From Pristionchus mayeri (Eukaryota; Nematoda; Chromadorea; Rhabditida; Neodiplogasteridae), in contig BTRK01000001.1 in NCBI GenBank assembly GCA_036245805.1, positions 26,109,087 to 26,173,086 of the forward strand: DNA of 64,000 nucleotides. The letters run 5' to 3'. Positions 1 to 13,600 of the stretch are shown piece after piece. The first letter of the stretch is position 1. Each line of letters starts with the position of its first letter. Made by a program: the position numbers and the translations under genes. The notes below the pieces were generated by a model, which made no database searches, was not told the DNA's origin, and was given only the letters and a program-made list of their open reading frames with translations.

Positions 1-3000
1 AAATGTTTTTAAAAATAAATACCGTTATCAGATTGCACCCGATGCATGACTCGCTCTCGAAGACTTCTTCACTATCTTCCCTGAGATGAAGAAACGCGTA
101 AGGGTTCAACTTCGACATGTATTTCTCAAATCCTCCCCTTGCCAACACTGCCGTGCATGTGGTTACTCACACATAGTGCGATAACAGGAATTCTACACTA
201 CTGGAGAATCGTACTGCGGAGTCTACTTGCCATTAATCACAATGTACGTCGCTCAGAAGATTGAGGTAAATACATAAATTTCTGATGGAAAAGTGAATAT
301 TTTAAATTCAGTCTGGCGAGTCGACGATAAATCTGAAGGGAATGATCATCGGCAATGCAGAAGTCAGCTTCGTGCAGGATGCAAGTTTGAGAATTTTAGA
401 AGTTTTCGAATTCCCAATTTTAGATGCGAACAACGCCTTCCTTCAGCTATATGCACGGCATCGTCGGAAAGGAGTGAGCGACTGAGATAAATTCTCTAAA
501 ACTACAACAGTCTTATTCAACTATCTTTCATTCCGTGGCATTTTATGTCTACCGTTAGATTACTGTAATAAAATTGATTTTCATCTCTGAAAGAACGATA
601 GCCATCCCAGTTTCGTTTAATAGAAACTGCGGGCTTATTCATCATTTTCCATTATTCATCAACTTCGCAGGGACTACGACTCTCTGGCGGAGTGCTGCAT
701 TGGGAATGAAACTCTCGGAGGTCTCTACTGCCATTACGACGAATACTTCGACAACGTCATCAAATGGGAGCAGAAACAAGATGTGAGCTAGAAGACAGCG
801 AAACTAGGCAGAGAGAGTATTCATGCATTTTCTAGACCACGGTAGTGAAAAAGTGCAAAAGGAGTCGTAGTTAAACACGAAATTCGGAAAGCAGAAATTA
901 ATTTCAACAACGGCTTGAGATTATTATTCTCATCGTCGCGTAGAAATATTTCTTCAACATACAGTTCACATTCGAATGAAGAAGATTGCATAATTTGTCT
1001 TTCAGCTGGACGAGGCAGAATTGAAGTGCGTCAGACATCTGAGGAAAGTCGTGTATACATCGAGCAGCAACATTTGGACTGCCACGTGAGTAGACAATTA
1101 CTTCATCTACCGCACATCTAATTTCTAGCTGTTCAATTATAGTTTCATCGATACACATTGCACATATGTAGTGCCGAATAAGCAGTGATTTTCCAGCAAT
1201 GACTGGTACAACCTCTACCAGGATTGTTACGCCACCGAGAAGAGTCTCTCCTCTGTGTCTAAGTGCCAGAATTCGGTGAGAAATTTGCATAATTTTAACG
1301 AGTAAGATGTATTTCTTTGATTTAAATTAATATTCTCTAATTTGAGTACAAATCGCGCATTCTCGCAATGAGGAATGGAGAGAGAGCGAGGGCAGCAGCG
1401 AAGATGGAGGAGAGGAGTGAACTGAAACAAGAGGATATCCAATGGGTGAGTCAGAGTCAATAGGGTGCGAAGAAAATTGGGGAGTGCTCAACGAGAAGAT
1501 GCAAATATTTATGCAGTCGACAAATGTCACTCATGTCCTTCCAGGGCGTTCTGGACCCTCTTTCCACTGACAACACTAAGGGCTACCAGTGTTGGATGGA
1601 CGATGCGACTACTGCATACTTGAATTTGGTAGGTCATCATCGGATTTTAATGTTACTGGTATTCATTGATCTCTGGTTGATCAGGAATTACTGAGTGGTG
1701 CATCTGTATGGTGAACAAGCGTTCAAAGCCAAGATGATAGTGAATGTCATAAAATCGGCTCAAATTTAAATTAGTGATGAATCCTACCGTACTTCAAAAC
1801 CTACTGTAATCCCTTTGCAGGCGCACTTTCGAAAGGGGTTGCATGTGCCCGATTACGTACAGGAGTGGGTAGAGTGTGCCGATCATTCTGAATTTTATTA
1901 TGATATGAACAAAGATGACATGAGCGAGCAGTTCGAGGTACGGTAGTCAATCGATATCATGATTCTTCGCTAATCTATAAATAATTTTACTTTTGGTAGG
2001 ATTCCATAGGTTCCACATTATTCTATTTACGATTCAGTCGATGTGATCTTCAATTGCGAATCCTAACATGTAACACAAAACTCATTTACTTGAGTACCTG
2101 ATGAATTCTCCTCTGGATCTCCGTGTTCTTCTCTATAACGGAGACATCGACGATATCTGCCAACTGCAGCAGGCTCAGTGGTCGGTTATTTTCGTAATTC
2201 AAATTGAAATTTGCAATTCGTTTTCAGGTTCGTGGAGACACTTGCGAGTAAACACGGATGGACTGCCGTCAGATTTTCTGAATTGCCACATTTTTTACTT
2301 AACTATTCTGTATAAATGAAATTTGTTGTAGAGCGACAGGACTGAGTGGCACTATCGTGGAGTGATTGGCGGCTATCAGACATCGTACACGACGGATAAG
2401 AAGTTTACTCTCGATCTACTTACTGTGAAGGTTATATTGCATTCAGAGAAGGAAATGAAAATATTAATTTCCTAAAAAATATTAGAGGGTTTGTGCTCGC
2501 CTTTGTTCTCTCCCATAAGTATGGTCCTAGACAAATCAAAGGAATTCATTTTCAATCCTTTTCTGATTAACCAGTGTAATTCTCAGGGCTCGGGTCACTT
2601 GGTTCCGACGGATCGTCCGGGTCCCGCACTCCAGATGATCGATAACTTCCTTCGAAAGAAGGACTACGACACTCCTGTACCGTATTCAATGGAGAGACGA
2701 CCGCTTCTGCAGCAGTACATTGTATGCTCTCTCTATATTTTAAAGGAGGAGTAAATGCAAACGCACGCCCGGTTGGAATATGTTTCAGCTAGGGACGCAC
2801 TCTCTTCAAGCCGCGTGCTATCTCGCCCCCTTCCCTTTCCCTGATCTGGCTCCCAGCCAACTAGCTATAACTCTGTTCGGAATGGAGATATCAATGTGAA
2901 AATTTCGGAGCTTATTATCGTTGTGGAGATCTAGGCTGTGCATGTGATAGCTTAACAAATTGAATTTTGAGTTTACTCCTCCTTTAAGTGTGCTGAACAC

Positions 3001-3405
3001 TATGAGAAACGATTAGATATCGTCATAAACATCTTATCTTTTTCGTGAAAATGTTCGATAAATAAATGAATAATTGCAGAGGAAAGGGACATTCCAAGTG
3101 ACAATTCATCTCCTGTTCCTCCTTCAACAACCCCTGACATCCCTCCCTCGACCACCGCTTCTCCTTCTCCCTCGTCGGTTTTCTCAACGACGATGTCAAC
3201 CAAGACGCCGCCAACGACGACGACCACCTCTGTGATTCCGCCCATCACTTCCTCTCCTTCTTCCGCTTCTACCTCATCGTCTCCCTCCCCTCCTTCATCC
3301 TCAACGATGACGACGACTCAGCCAACCACGACGACTTCAGTCGCCATTGGAAGTCCCTTTAGCATTTTCTTCTCGCTACTTCTCATCGTTGTGGCATTCC
3401 TGTAA
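1..3405 (+). pseudogene. Serine carboxypeptidase (S10), GPI-anchored type, 5'-partial, with premature stop
   Basis: A peptidase family S10 gene that starts left of the window. Exons I can place: 32-97, 188-265, 312-380, 424-473, 671-782, 1006-1085, 1197-1275, 1347-1445, 1545-1628, 1821-1937, 2095-2180, 2228-2267, 2332-2430, 2587-2721 and 3082-3405. The nucleophile motif GESYCGVYLP, the Asp region YNGDIDDICQ and the His motif [13 protein letters not shown] are present. The last exon encodes a Ser/Thr/Pro-rich stalk and ends in a hydrophobic stretch (SIFFSLLLIVVAFL), which looks like a GPI signal. Exon sizes and sequence match domain 4 of the large gene on the other strand, so it is an inverted copy. 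In exon 32-97 the codon aligned with Trp of the paralogue ([13 protein letters not shown]) is TGA at 47-49. The rest of the frame is open. It is therefore a recent pseudogene, a truncated gene, or a base error. The intron at 381-423 begins GC. Confidence 0.8.
2744..2983. mobile_element. MITE with TTAA target site (piggyBac-like), in last intron of S10 gene
   Basis: A 240-bp non-coding element bounded by perfect 12-bp terminal inverted repeats, AGGAGGAGTAAA at the left and TTTACTCCTCCT at the right. Each end is flanked by TTAA (2740-2743 and 2984-2987). TTAA duplication is the hallmark of piggyBac-type transposition. It lies within the intron 2722-3081 of the (+) carboxypeptidase gene. Confidence 0.75.
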
Positions 3406-4691
3406 TTTAGATCGCTAGTCCTTGTGGCATACAACTACAGATTGAATACTTATATAGAAACAGTATCAATTTTTCATTTCTGTTGTGTACGTGTGTTCTC
3501 GAGAAGCGTCGTGTATACATTTGAATTAAGAAAACGCTCGTTTCAGTCGCCCCCTTTCTATTAAATAGAAAAAAGTCAACGTTTATGACTGACTGTCTAT
3601 CAAGCTCTTTACTTTAAAGATCGAGGTTCGCTATTTGAAGCTGAAATTGTGCATCTTTCACACACATACCTTTGATATTCCAACATAGATACACATGATC
3701 GATATTTTGAGATGTAATGTAATCAATAGAAGTTGCTCAATTGTTTTTGAAACGGTCTCGTATTTTCAGGCCAAACACTCCATTCTCTTCAACGATGAGA
3801 ACGGTCCGAAAGTGATTCGTTCCCTCGTCCGGGTTCGTGCATTTTTTGCGATTTTAGACTGTTTTCTATTGAGGCGGTGCATTATGAGGCCTTCGACAAG
3901 GATTCCAGTGACGGGAAGACTTGTGGCGGCTCTCAAGAAGATGTTGGTAAACGTTAGTCTTTCTACGATTTATTTCGATTTTTTCGTTCACTTATAACTT
4001 GATAATTTCAGTCGACTGAGACGTCGTTCACTTCGTAGATCGAGGCGGCGAAGTTGGACGAAGAAGATAAAGCGACGATGATGAAGATGATCGCCCCCTG
4101 AAGCGAATTACGCTTGTAGTTTTCATATTTCATATTTATCCTGACGTCAGGCACAATGGTCCTGCAGGAGGGTGACTTCGGTGTGGATGGAATTGGGATC
4201 TTCGGTATCAGAGCGTCGTTAGGTCAATGGATGGGATCTTCTTTGGCTTCTCTGGTCAACTGTAGGGACGATCGTGACGGATCTCCGTTGAGCATCGAAG
4301 TAGATCATCCTGCCGCCGAACACCTGACTTGCGCCGGTTAGGAACTCGGTTAGGTTAGGAACGCTTGTAGTACTAGTAGAATAAAGTAGCATGCAATACT
4401 GCACACGAGACTCAGAATACAACATAAGAAAAAATACAACACAGTAGTCTATGAAAGCGAGTGCGCGAAATGCCGAATCAATGATAATTATGTGAACAAC
4501 AATCTGAAAGTGGAGCTTCGTAAATAAGAGTAAACAATAGCACTAGTACTCGTAAAGTATCATCGATTCAATGCGAAGATGCATTATTATTTAGAATTAC
4601 CGATTTATTATCTTTATTATTGTAAATTGATAAATACAATATTATTGTGGTAATCGTCGATTCACAAAGTTCTGTCTAGCTACTGCTGCAT
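3406..4691. other. Intergenic region between two convergent S10 genes
   Basis: It holds the two facing 3' ends and the EF-hand-like relic at 3770-4101. The stretch 4200-4330 reads on the minus strand as GGRMIYFDAQRRSVTIVPT, which may be another gene fragment, but no start or splice frame supports it. 4440-4680 is AT-rich with no recognisable gene. Confidence 0.5.
3770..4101 (+). pseudogene. Decayed EF-hand-like gene fragment
   Basis: Three exon-like blocks on the + strand read AKHSILFNDENGPKVIRSLVR, then EAFDKDSSDGK, then after a one-base shift LVAALKKML, and finally EAAKLDEEDKATMMKMIAP followed by TGA. The order and the DKDSS-G-K motif recall the EF-hand loops of calmodulin, troponin C or myosin light chains, but the loops are shortened, a frameshift is needed near 3923, and an in-frame TAG precedes the last block. 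I read it as a broken relic; the family assignment is tentative. Confidence 0.35.
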
Positions 4692-7600
4692 CTACTGGAG
4701 AAACACGAGAGTCAACACGAGCGAGAACAGGATGGAGGCCAATGAAATTCCCATTGCAACAGAAGTAGTCGTCTGAGGCTGAGTCGTCGTCGTCGTTGAG
4801 GATGGAGGAGTGGAAGGCGACGAAGAAGAAGAAGAGTCGGACGGGCCTGCAGACGTCGTCGTCGTTGAGGTTGTCGTGGTCGTCGAGATAGGCGACGTTT
4901 TCGTGTCAGTAGGAGAAGGCGAAGGAGAGGAGGTGGTGGAGGGAGAAACGTCTACGGTCGTCGTAGAAGTGGGAGAGGACGAAGGCTGCGTGGCGGGTTC
5001 ATCGATTTCTCTCTGCAATTTTTGGAATTTATTTATTTACTGTTTACGATGAGAGGCTACATAACTTGTCTGAAGAGAAGATAAATGTGTATAACTAAAT
5101 AGGCTGCTGTACCATTATATGAGTTTGAATACTCACAGCGTACTGCGGCAGCAGCGGTCGTCTCTCCAGTGAGTATGGCACGGGAGTGTCGTAGTCCTTC
5201 TGCATGAGGAAAGCGTTGATCATCTGGAGTGCGGGACCAGGGCGATCCGTCGGAACCATGTGACCCGCGCCCTGCGAACCAAGTTCATTATACGAGAATT
5301 AGAATATCAGCACAAATAATCTTTGAAAAATGTGATGCTCGATCATGCGCCTGTCCATTTCCTCATAATAATTTTTTCCTACCCTCTCATTTTTTATTCT
5401 GGAAAAGAAAAGACATGTTTCTCGCAATCATACCACCGACCTTGACCGTGAGAAGGTCGAGTCTGAATTTCTTGTCTGTTTTGAATGTCGTCTGATATCC
5501 TCCGATCACTCCTCGATACAGCCATTCGGTCTTGTCGCTCTGCAAAAATACGATTTTTTTAGAAATTACCAAAATTTCGATCAGCGAATCGTCCCCAAAA
5601 TCGTCCCCTAAAATTAAAAAGCGCCACTCACCTCTTCCCAGTCGTGCTTGTGCGCAAGCGTTTCCACGAACCTGATGTCATTGTAGCATTTTTTAAATCT
5701 TAAAAAAATGAGAAAAATCTAACCACTGTGCTTGCATCAGCTGGCATCGGTCATCAATATCTCCGTTGTAGAGAAGAACACGGAGGTCGAGAGGAGAATT
5801 CATCAGGTACTGAAATGCCGGGTGTGATTACTTTGTTTGGAATCCAAATATCGATTTCTTCGTGATCTCCGTGAAGATTAACTTGAGGAAATGAATTTCT
5901 CACTTCGAACTGCTCACTCATGTCCTCGTGCGTCCTCTTGTATCGAAGGGAGACTTCGTTGTTGCATTCGTTCCATTTCTTATCGTGAGCAACATGAAGA
6001 GCTGAGCGCACGTGATCCTGAGTTATTCTTTTGCTGATTAATGCTAATTACGATCCAATTACGAATTCAGGGGGAGAGCAGAGATTTCGGAAGAAAAATG
6101 GCTAGTGAGATATCACATGACATATTTGATCTGATGCCGTACCAAGTTCAAGTATGCAGTGGTCGCATCGTCCATCCAGCACTGGTAACCTTGTGTGTTG
6201 TCCGTCGAGGAGGGGTTCAGATTCCACTAAATAATTACAAAGCGTCTCAATGTGAGAAACTAGCGAATTCATGGTAATCTCTAATAAATAAAATATATAG
6301 TAAATGATATTTCCTCTGTCATAATTTCTTAAGAGACCCTCCACCAGAGAACGTTGTAGGGTCAAGGATGGCTAAAAATTAGATAATTCCCATACTTTTT
6401 TTCAGAAATGTAGGCCCCGAGTGCTGATTGACGGCCGCTTTAACTAAGGCTTAGGGTCGATTTTGAAAAAGTTTCAGGTACCCCCACTTTGGGGGTCGAA
6501 AAATTCGATATCTCAGAATTGGACGAGATAAAGATATTCTGGTGTATGTTCACTCGTAGAAAAACAATTTCGATATTAGAATGCGAGAAAATGCGAAATG
6601 AAAAAGATAACATTAAAAAACCACTTTTTTGGTCAATTTTTGCGAATTATCGATATTTTAAAATTTTCTGCGCAGTCTCTCCATGCGATTTTTGAAATCA
6701 GCATAAAAAGTTGGCCCTAATCTGAGAAAATAAGAATTTTAAAATGACATGTATTTAGAGACCACAAGGCATTCTGCCAAAACCATCTCACAAGACAGTT
6801 TGTGTGCCCAATGGAACCCTAATGGTATAAATAAGACCATACTTTTTGATTTAGCTCGATATCTTAACCCTGCGCCGAATTATAATCTAAAAACCTTAAT
6901 CTCGCTCTCAATGGAAAAATGCTCGAAATCGGGACAGCGTGAAAACATCGCAAGGGGGCAAGCTAATGTATCATTCTTGATAGCAAGCCGGAAGTCGTTC
7001 AATTGGTGTAGTGGTGAGCTCTACCTCTAATGCCAGTAACATGCAGGTTCGAATCTGCCCGGATGCAAGTGGTTTGCACTTTTTTGCAAATTTTTGTATG
7101 AAATCTTTCAATCATTCCGACAGTCAGGAAAATGATCCATCTGTTTTCTAACTTTGTGTCATGTATTTGAATGATGTGAACTGAAAAATACGAGTGGAGC
7201 AGCTGTACACGAGTACAATGGCCCATTTTACGCCTATTCTGGTTTTAATTAGCGTATGCTGACCTAATTAGAGTTGCCTAATTAAGCTGCTCCAGTGGTC
7301 ATTTGTGAAGGATCCCAAGAGCTACTGAAATCGCTTTTGATCGTCCAATTTGGTCAAGAATTCCGACTGTCGGAGCTCTTGCGGATTTTGAGAGAATTCG
7401 GTATTCCCGAAAGTGGGCGTGGCTTGTGGTCTCTACATATATTTGAGATATTTTGATCCAAACTTCGTTTTTTGGGGTAAATCGGCAAATATTCCTCCAT
7501 ATAGAACGCTGAATTTTCAATGTATGTATACTTATTGATCTGGAAACACTTTCTTATGACTAGTATAGTCATTCGAATCTTCCTAGGTGCTGTGGAAGCA

Positions 7601-10600
7601 ATGGAAAATCGATATCCGAAAAAGTCAAAAATTCGAAATTCGAAAACAGCCCAAAAGTTTAGAAAATCATAATAACGTTAAAACATGTTTTCAAGAGCTT
7701 TCATGTAAAAAAACGGAATCTACGAGTGAAAATACTCCAGAAAACGTCTTCTATTGATGCTTTTGAGATTTCGACTTTTTTGGTTCATTTTACTGGGTCG
7801 AAAAAATGAGATTTCCAATGTTGCTAATTATCATCTCTCTTTACATTGTAATATGAAGATGTAACAAAAATAGATTTACTGAGCTGTTTTCAGATTATTG
7901 GATGCATTGGTTTTCAAAATTCAGCGTTCTATATGGAGGAATATTTGCCGATTTACCTCAAACAACGAAGTTTGGATCAAAATATCTCAAATATATGTCA
8001 TTTTAAAATTCTGATTTTCTCAGGCTAGGGCCAACTTCTTATGCTGATTTCAAAAATCGTATCTAGAGACTGCGCAGAAAATTTTAAAATATCGATTATT
8101 CAAAAAAATTGACCGAAAAAGTGGGTTTTTGATGTTATATTTTCCATTTCGCATTTTCTAGCATCGCGATATCGAAATTCGTTTTCTACGAGTGAAAATA
8201 CACCAGAATATTTTTATCTCGTCCAATTCTGAGATATCAAATTTTTCGACCCCAAAGTGGGGGGTACCTGAAACTTTTTCAAAATCGACCCTAAGCCTTA
8301 GTTAAAGCGGCCGTCAATCAGCACTCGGGGCCTAAAATTCAGGAAAAAAGTATGGGAATTATCTAATTTTTAGCCATCCGTGGACTCCTGCACAATTGTT
8401 ACGTTTTCTCGTGGAGGATCTCTTAAAAGAGTTTCTACTCACAAAATCTAATTTTTTTCCTCAAAAAATGTCCGCCCATATGGCTTACGAATTCGAGGTC
8501 GTCCTTGTTCTCCTCTGCTTCAGCTGTTCTCGCTGCCTTCTGGAGACGACTGCGGAAAGAGTTATCGACGATTGACGATTTGTACTGAAATTTTCGATAT
8601 TGTACACTCAATAAATTCTATACAGTTATTTGTTAATAGAAATTGGTTCCCACCGAAGTCTGACTCTTGCTAACGGAGAAGAGACTCTTCGTAGTGGTGT
8701 AGCAGTCTTGGTAGAGGTTATACGCATCATTTCTAAAACGTAGATTATTAAACAATTATGAGAGATATTTCGGAGATTGGTTTTAGTAAAAAGTAGAAAG
8801 TAAACTGACGTCAAGGACCACTCGGTGCCCTCTGATCTGTAAATTCCATGCAGCGCCTTGACACAGGCTTTGCCCGCAGCGTCCAGCTAAATAGCATAGG
8901 TTATAAACATTGGTTGTTATGTATACAATTCATCGCCAGCTCTCTCGATCATATTTGTTGTCAGAATATAGTTTTCGCTCTGGACAGATATTTCCCTTAC
9001 ACTAACGGATGGCAAGAGGCTATTTTGGAATCCTAAGATTTGAATGAGTGACAGACATGGGGTCTGGCGACCATGGTGAGTGGGTCGATGTAGTCGTCAT
9101 AGTGACAGTAGAGACCGCCGACGGTGTCGTTGCCTGTGCAGCAGTTAGCGAGAGCGTCGTACTTGCTGCAAGTTTTATTCTTCTATTAGATTATTAAAAT
9201 ACTTTCTCGTTTCTCTAATTTCTCAGGAGCTTTTATGTGAACTTTTTCAATAACAGTTATCGAAATTGAAATATGGAATATAGTAAAAAGGATGGGCAAG
9301 AAAGCTGGAGACTCGGTATATCTTACTCCTTTCCGATGATTCCGTGCATGTAGTGGAACGAGGGAGTGGTACGCATCTGAGAATGCAAATTTGAAATTTT
9401 AAAAAATAGCTATAACTAGGAACACAATATTATCAAAACGTTCCACTCACATCTTGCACATCGCTCACTTGTCCGTTGCCGATGACCATTCCCTTCAGGT
9501 TGATCGTCGACTCGCCAGACTGAAGAAGATAATCGTTATTTATTGCATTGTTTGATCATCAAAATTTGATTTTTTTTGTTTCGATAATGCAACTGTATTT
9601 CACCTCGATTCTCTGTGCAAGATATGTAGTGATCAGAGGCAGGTAGATTCCACAGTACGACTCTCCAGAGGTGTAGAAATCCTTTTGAAATTTAATATTT
9701 TAGATTACCCAAATTTAAGCTTACGCGTTTCTTCATATCAGGGAAGATGGTGAAGAAATCTTCGAGAGCAGGCCAGAAGTCCGGAGCGATCTAAAGCATT
9801 TTAAAATTATTTTTAATCGGTCACTTTCAAGGAAAACAACTACAGTTGTTCAGCAAGAAGATAAAAAGCGAATAATTATTCTTTGCATCGACAATTCCGA
9901 AAGAAAATACACAAGGGTAACACTCACATGCCCGTCGTTGCAACATTTACATATTGCAGTAAAAATAGTTTTAGTGATTGAAATCTACTCACCAGATCGT
10001 CTCCGAAATCTTTCGACGGATTCTTAGTCTCGTTCTGGTACGAGTATCCGACGGTTCTCGGTGAGTCGATGTAGAGGACGTTTGCTGCCTTATTCCATGA
10101 GTAGACGTTCTCCCAGAGGGTTCGCTGGTCCGGGTTCACTCTGAATGTTCATTTGTATGAGAAATACCAGTGACTTGTTCATAGAAATACTTATTTAGAA
10201 GTAAATTATGAGTACCTGAAAGGTCCATTCTCCGTCAAAAGTCCAATTAGCGAAGAGCATCCGGGTCCTCCATTCAACCAGAGAACAACGGGAGCATTGG
10301 GGTCGGGGTTCTGGCTTTGGAAGAACCTGAATTCGTTAATTATTGGAATATTACTTCTTTCATTTGAACATTAAACGCACCAGTAGAAGAGCTTGTTTCC
10401 TTTGTTACCGGCCTGGAGGAATCCGGACCACTGAGCAAAGGGATAGTCATAAGTGAGACCGGGAAGGTCGTAGACACGGTCAGCATCGGCTCGAGAAACT
10501 GAAAAGATTCTTATCATTACTCAATTATAAAAAATGAAGCTCACTAATCGATGAAGGTGGCGAAAGATACTCGGACTTCAGGGGTTTTCGCTCGATATTC

Positions 10601-13600
10601 GGCACTCCTTTCCACATGGGGATGTTGTAATCGACAGGGTTCTTCTGTTGCTTTGCATTTTTCACGAAGTTGTAGAACATCTGGAGAGCCTCGCCGGGCC
10701 GATCCATCTGCACCATGTGGCCTGCACCCTGGAATACAATTCTTCAATTTTATTTATCATTTCAGGTCGAACCTTGACAGTCACCAAATCGATCGTCACT
10801 TTTCCGTCTTTGTCTGACCAAGACTTCTGGAAACCGCCGATGTTGTGCATGTTATGGCCTCTGCAATCAGTTCATCTATTCAAGGAAATGATCAGCAATC
10901 AGCAAATATCTGCAGTTGTGGTATAGAAAAATTGATTTTAATCATATTCTCACTGCTGCATCTCGAAGTCCCACGTGGTGAAGGGCGTCGTGACCTCCAT
11001 CTGATTCCTCGACATGAGCTCCTCGATGAACCTGGATATTACATCCCAATATTTACTCAGAGATTCTCTACATCTAAAAAATTGAAATAAATTATCTGAA
11101 AATTGTGCGAAAAATTTCGTTACATCGGCTTAATGGACACTAACCACTGTCCGGACAAGAACTGGCAAGCCATGTCGGCGTCTCCGTGGTAGATCAACAT
11201 GCGAAGAGGCTTATTCATCGCTTTGAGTGTAGCGAAGATGGACTAGAAAACAGGATGTACACATATTCTTGAGCAAACGAACCTCAAACACGGGGGTAGT
11301 ATCGTTGTGCTGTTGCTCGTAGTCTAGTTGAACCTTGTCACTAAATTAATTTGCTATATCATATATCAGGTTGTCAAGATAGTAATGTGAGATTTTCAAA
11401 TTTTCGATTCTGCGATATCTCGTTTTTTGTTACCGCCTGAATATAATATTGTTACATATGTCTGTTGAGTGCTTGGATACTCTTTCCATTGCGCATTGGT
11501 CCAAGCCTATCCAATTAGTATTGAGGCCACAGGATAAAGCCAAAGGTACGTCAACAAACAGTTGAACGGATTACGTTTTGGCCCAAAAATCCATGGGGAG
11601 CTATGTTAAGGCAAATATTATGTCACAGCCGTAAAGTACGACTTACGGATATCACAATACAACATTTGATTCTAGTCTGCTGCGAAAGGCCTACCAGAAA
11701 ATTCGCTCATTTATGATCCTTACCCTCACTGAACATCGACAGAAATTCTGGACTTTGCCGTGTATCCGTAATAATAGATCTCTCGATCTCAAATGTAGTA
11801 AAACGAAAAGCGCTATTCATTGTTAATTTAAATTTGTATTTGGATTAGCATACAATGTTTCTTCCAAAATATGTAGCATTCATCAATCACCCCGACAATG
11901 AAATTTGAACATCGAAATTCGAATGTTTCGACACTTCCTCTTTCCAGCATTGGTGAAAAGTCCTAACTTTTGTGGTTAACTGTTAAAGCAACTCTTTATC
12001 TATCAGTCCTCGGCTGCGCTAAAACAGGGGGTTGCTCCCTTTTGTGCCAATGTATTCATTCTCCGTTCACCAAAACTCAAAAGTTTGGCAATGTTGACCT
12101 TTATTCAACAATACTGAAAATATTTATTTTCTAAAATTCAAAAAGGCATGAGTGCAAATATTTCCATGTTTTATGTAGCACTATAGTGCAACATGGAAGC
12201 GCACCTATGTAGAAGCCAGTCTGAATGATCCTCAAAGCAGGAAAAGTTATCACTTGAGACGTGCTTACCATGCAAGAGTTGAATTCAATGGTTCATAAAT
12301 CGTGCTAAATTGAAGTAGGCATGATCTCAGACATATTTTTATAAAGAACTCCCATTGGGCTTCTCACTACACTATATGTAAATGTACCGCTCTGCTTTCC
12401 CTCAAAATACGAGAAGCATTAAATATTTTTAGAAAAGTCTGAAAATTTGACATTTGATAATTCTTGAATTTTCCGGATACCCAGTAAGCATGATGCGATT
12501 CGAACACATGCATAAATTGACCAAATCATATCCTTATATATGCTATCGAGACAGCATGAGATCGTTAACGAAAAGGATTTTAGGCGGGCTCAAACATTAT
12601 GGTCCAAATCTAACATTACTTTCTTGACAACCTAATATTATAATGCTGTAAACTTGAGTAACTCACTCGCAATCATTCCAATGCTTCGTGAATTGGTCCG
12701 GGATGTGGATGGCCTTGCGCACGTCCGGTCTGAGAGTCAGATTTAAATTTCGCATCTTATCACTAAACAATACCGATTCAGATAGGGCGTCTTTCCATCG
12801 TAACAGTATACTCCGCCATTGTTGTCCGTCGACTGGTAGTTCATACGCTTCTGCAATTGATTTACCCTTTCACACATTCTCATCATGCTATCAGAAAAAA
12901 TTGTTCTTATATGCTTGTTGAATGCTGGAATAGAAAAAACGTAGTGAGCTCACGGCATTATCGATGAAAGGACTGTAGTGGATCGGTCTGCCAATGGCGT
13001 CTCTCTTCACTCTCTCGCGTCTCTTCTGCTGACTGTCCATTTGACCTTTGAGGATTTTGCAGGATTGTTAGGTTGTTTTGTATTTTTGTTTTCCTTGAAA
13101 TTGGATCCAAGGGAGAGGAAGAGAGTCGTCATTCTCACTGGAAGCGTCCTGATCTCCTGGCGATGGCAGCGAATAGCGCACGTAGCAGTCCTGGTACGTG
13201 TTGTAGACGTCGTTCCTGAGTGTTTTGAATTTAATCGGAATGGAAATTTCGAAAAAGTCATAGACTAAAAAAAGAAAGGAAATCCTTACTTGGAAAGCCA
13301 GACGTCCGCAAAGCCCTGTCGAAGGACCTCCGTTCCGCAGAATCCTTCCAGTGTAGACGTGTTGAGACTCTTCGGAATTGGAACGCCCCACTTGCTGATG
13401 TGAATGTACCTGAAAGGGATACACTAAAACTTTCCCATGATATTCTTACTTGATAAACAATAAACTTACTGAGAGAAGTCATAGTAGGTCATGGGGCCAT
13501 CGTGGTCAGACGGTACACACTTTCCCAGCGCCTCGAATTCCCTGAATTCATTTTATCGGTCTGTTTTTTTAATTCGAAATCTGCTTATCTTCAAGAAGAA

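Larger units (their letters stand above)
5138..10500 (-). other. S10 domain 4
   Basis: It begins [19 protein letters not shown] and contains [68 protein letters not shown] (about 9645-9670), [16 protein letters not shown] (about 5730-5770) and [17 protein letters not shown] (5220-5272). Exons such as 5904-6017 and 6143-6226 have the same length or nearly so as their counterparts in the inverted (+) copy. The intron between 6226 and about 8466 is expanded by a 2-kb palindromic element. Confidence 0.8.
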
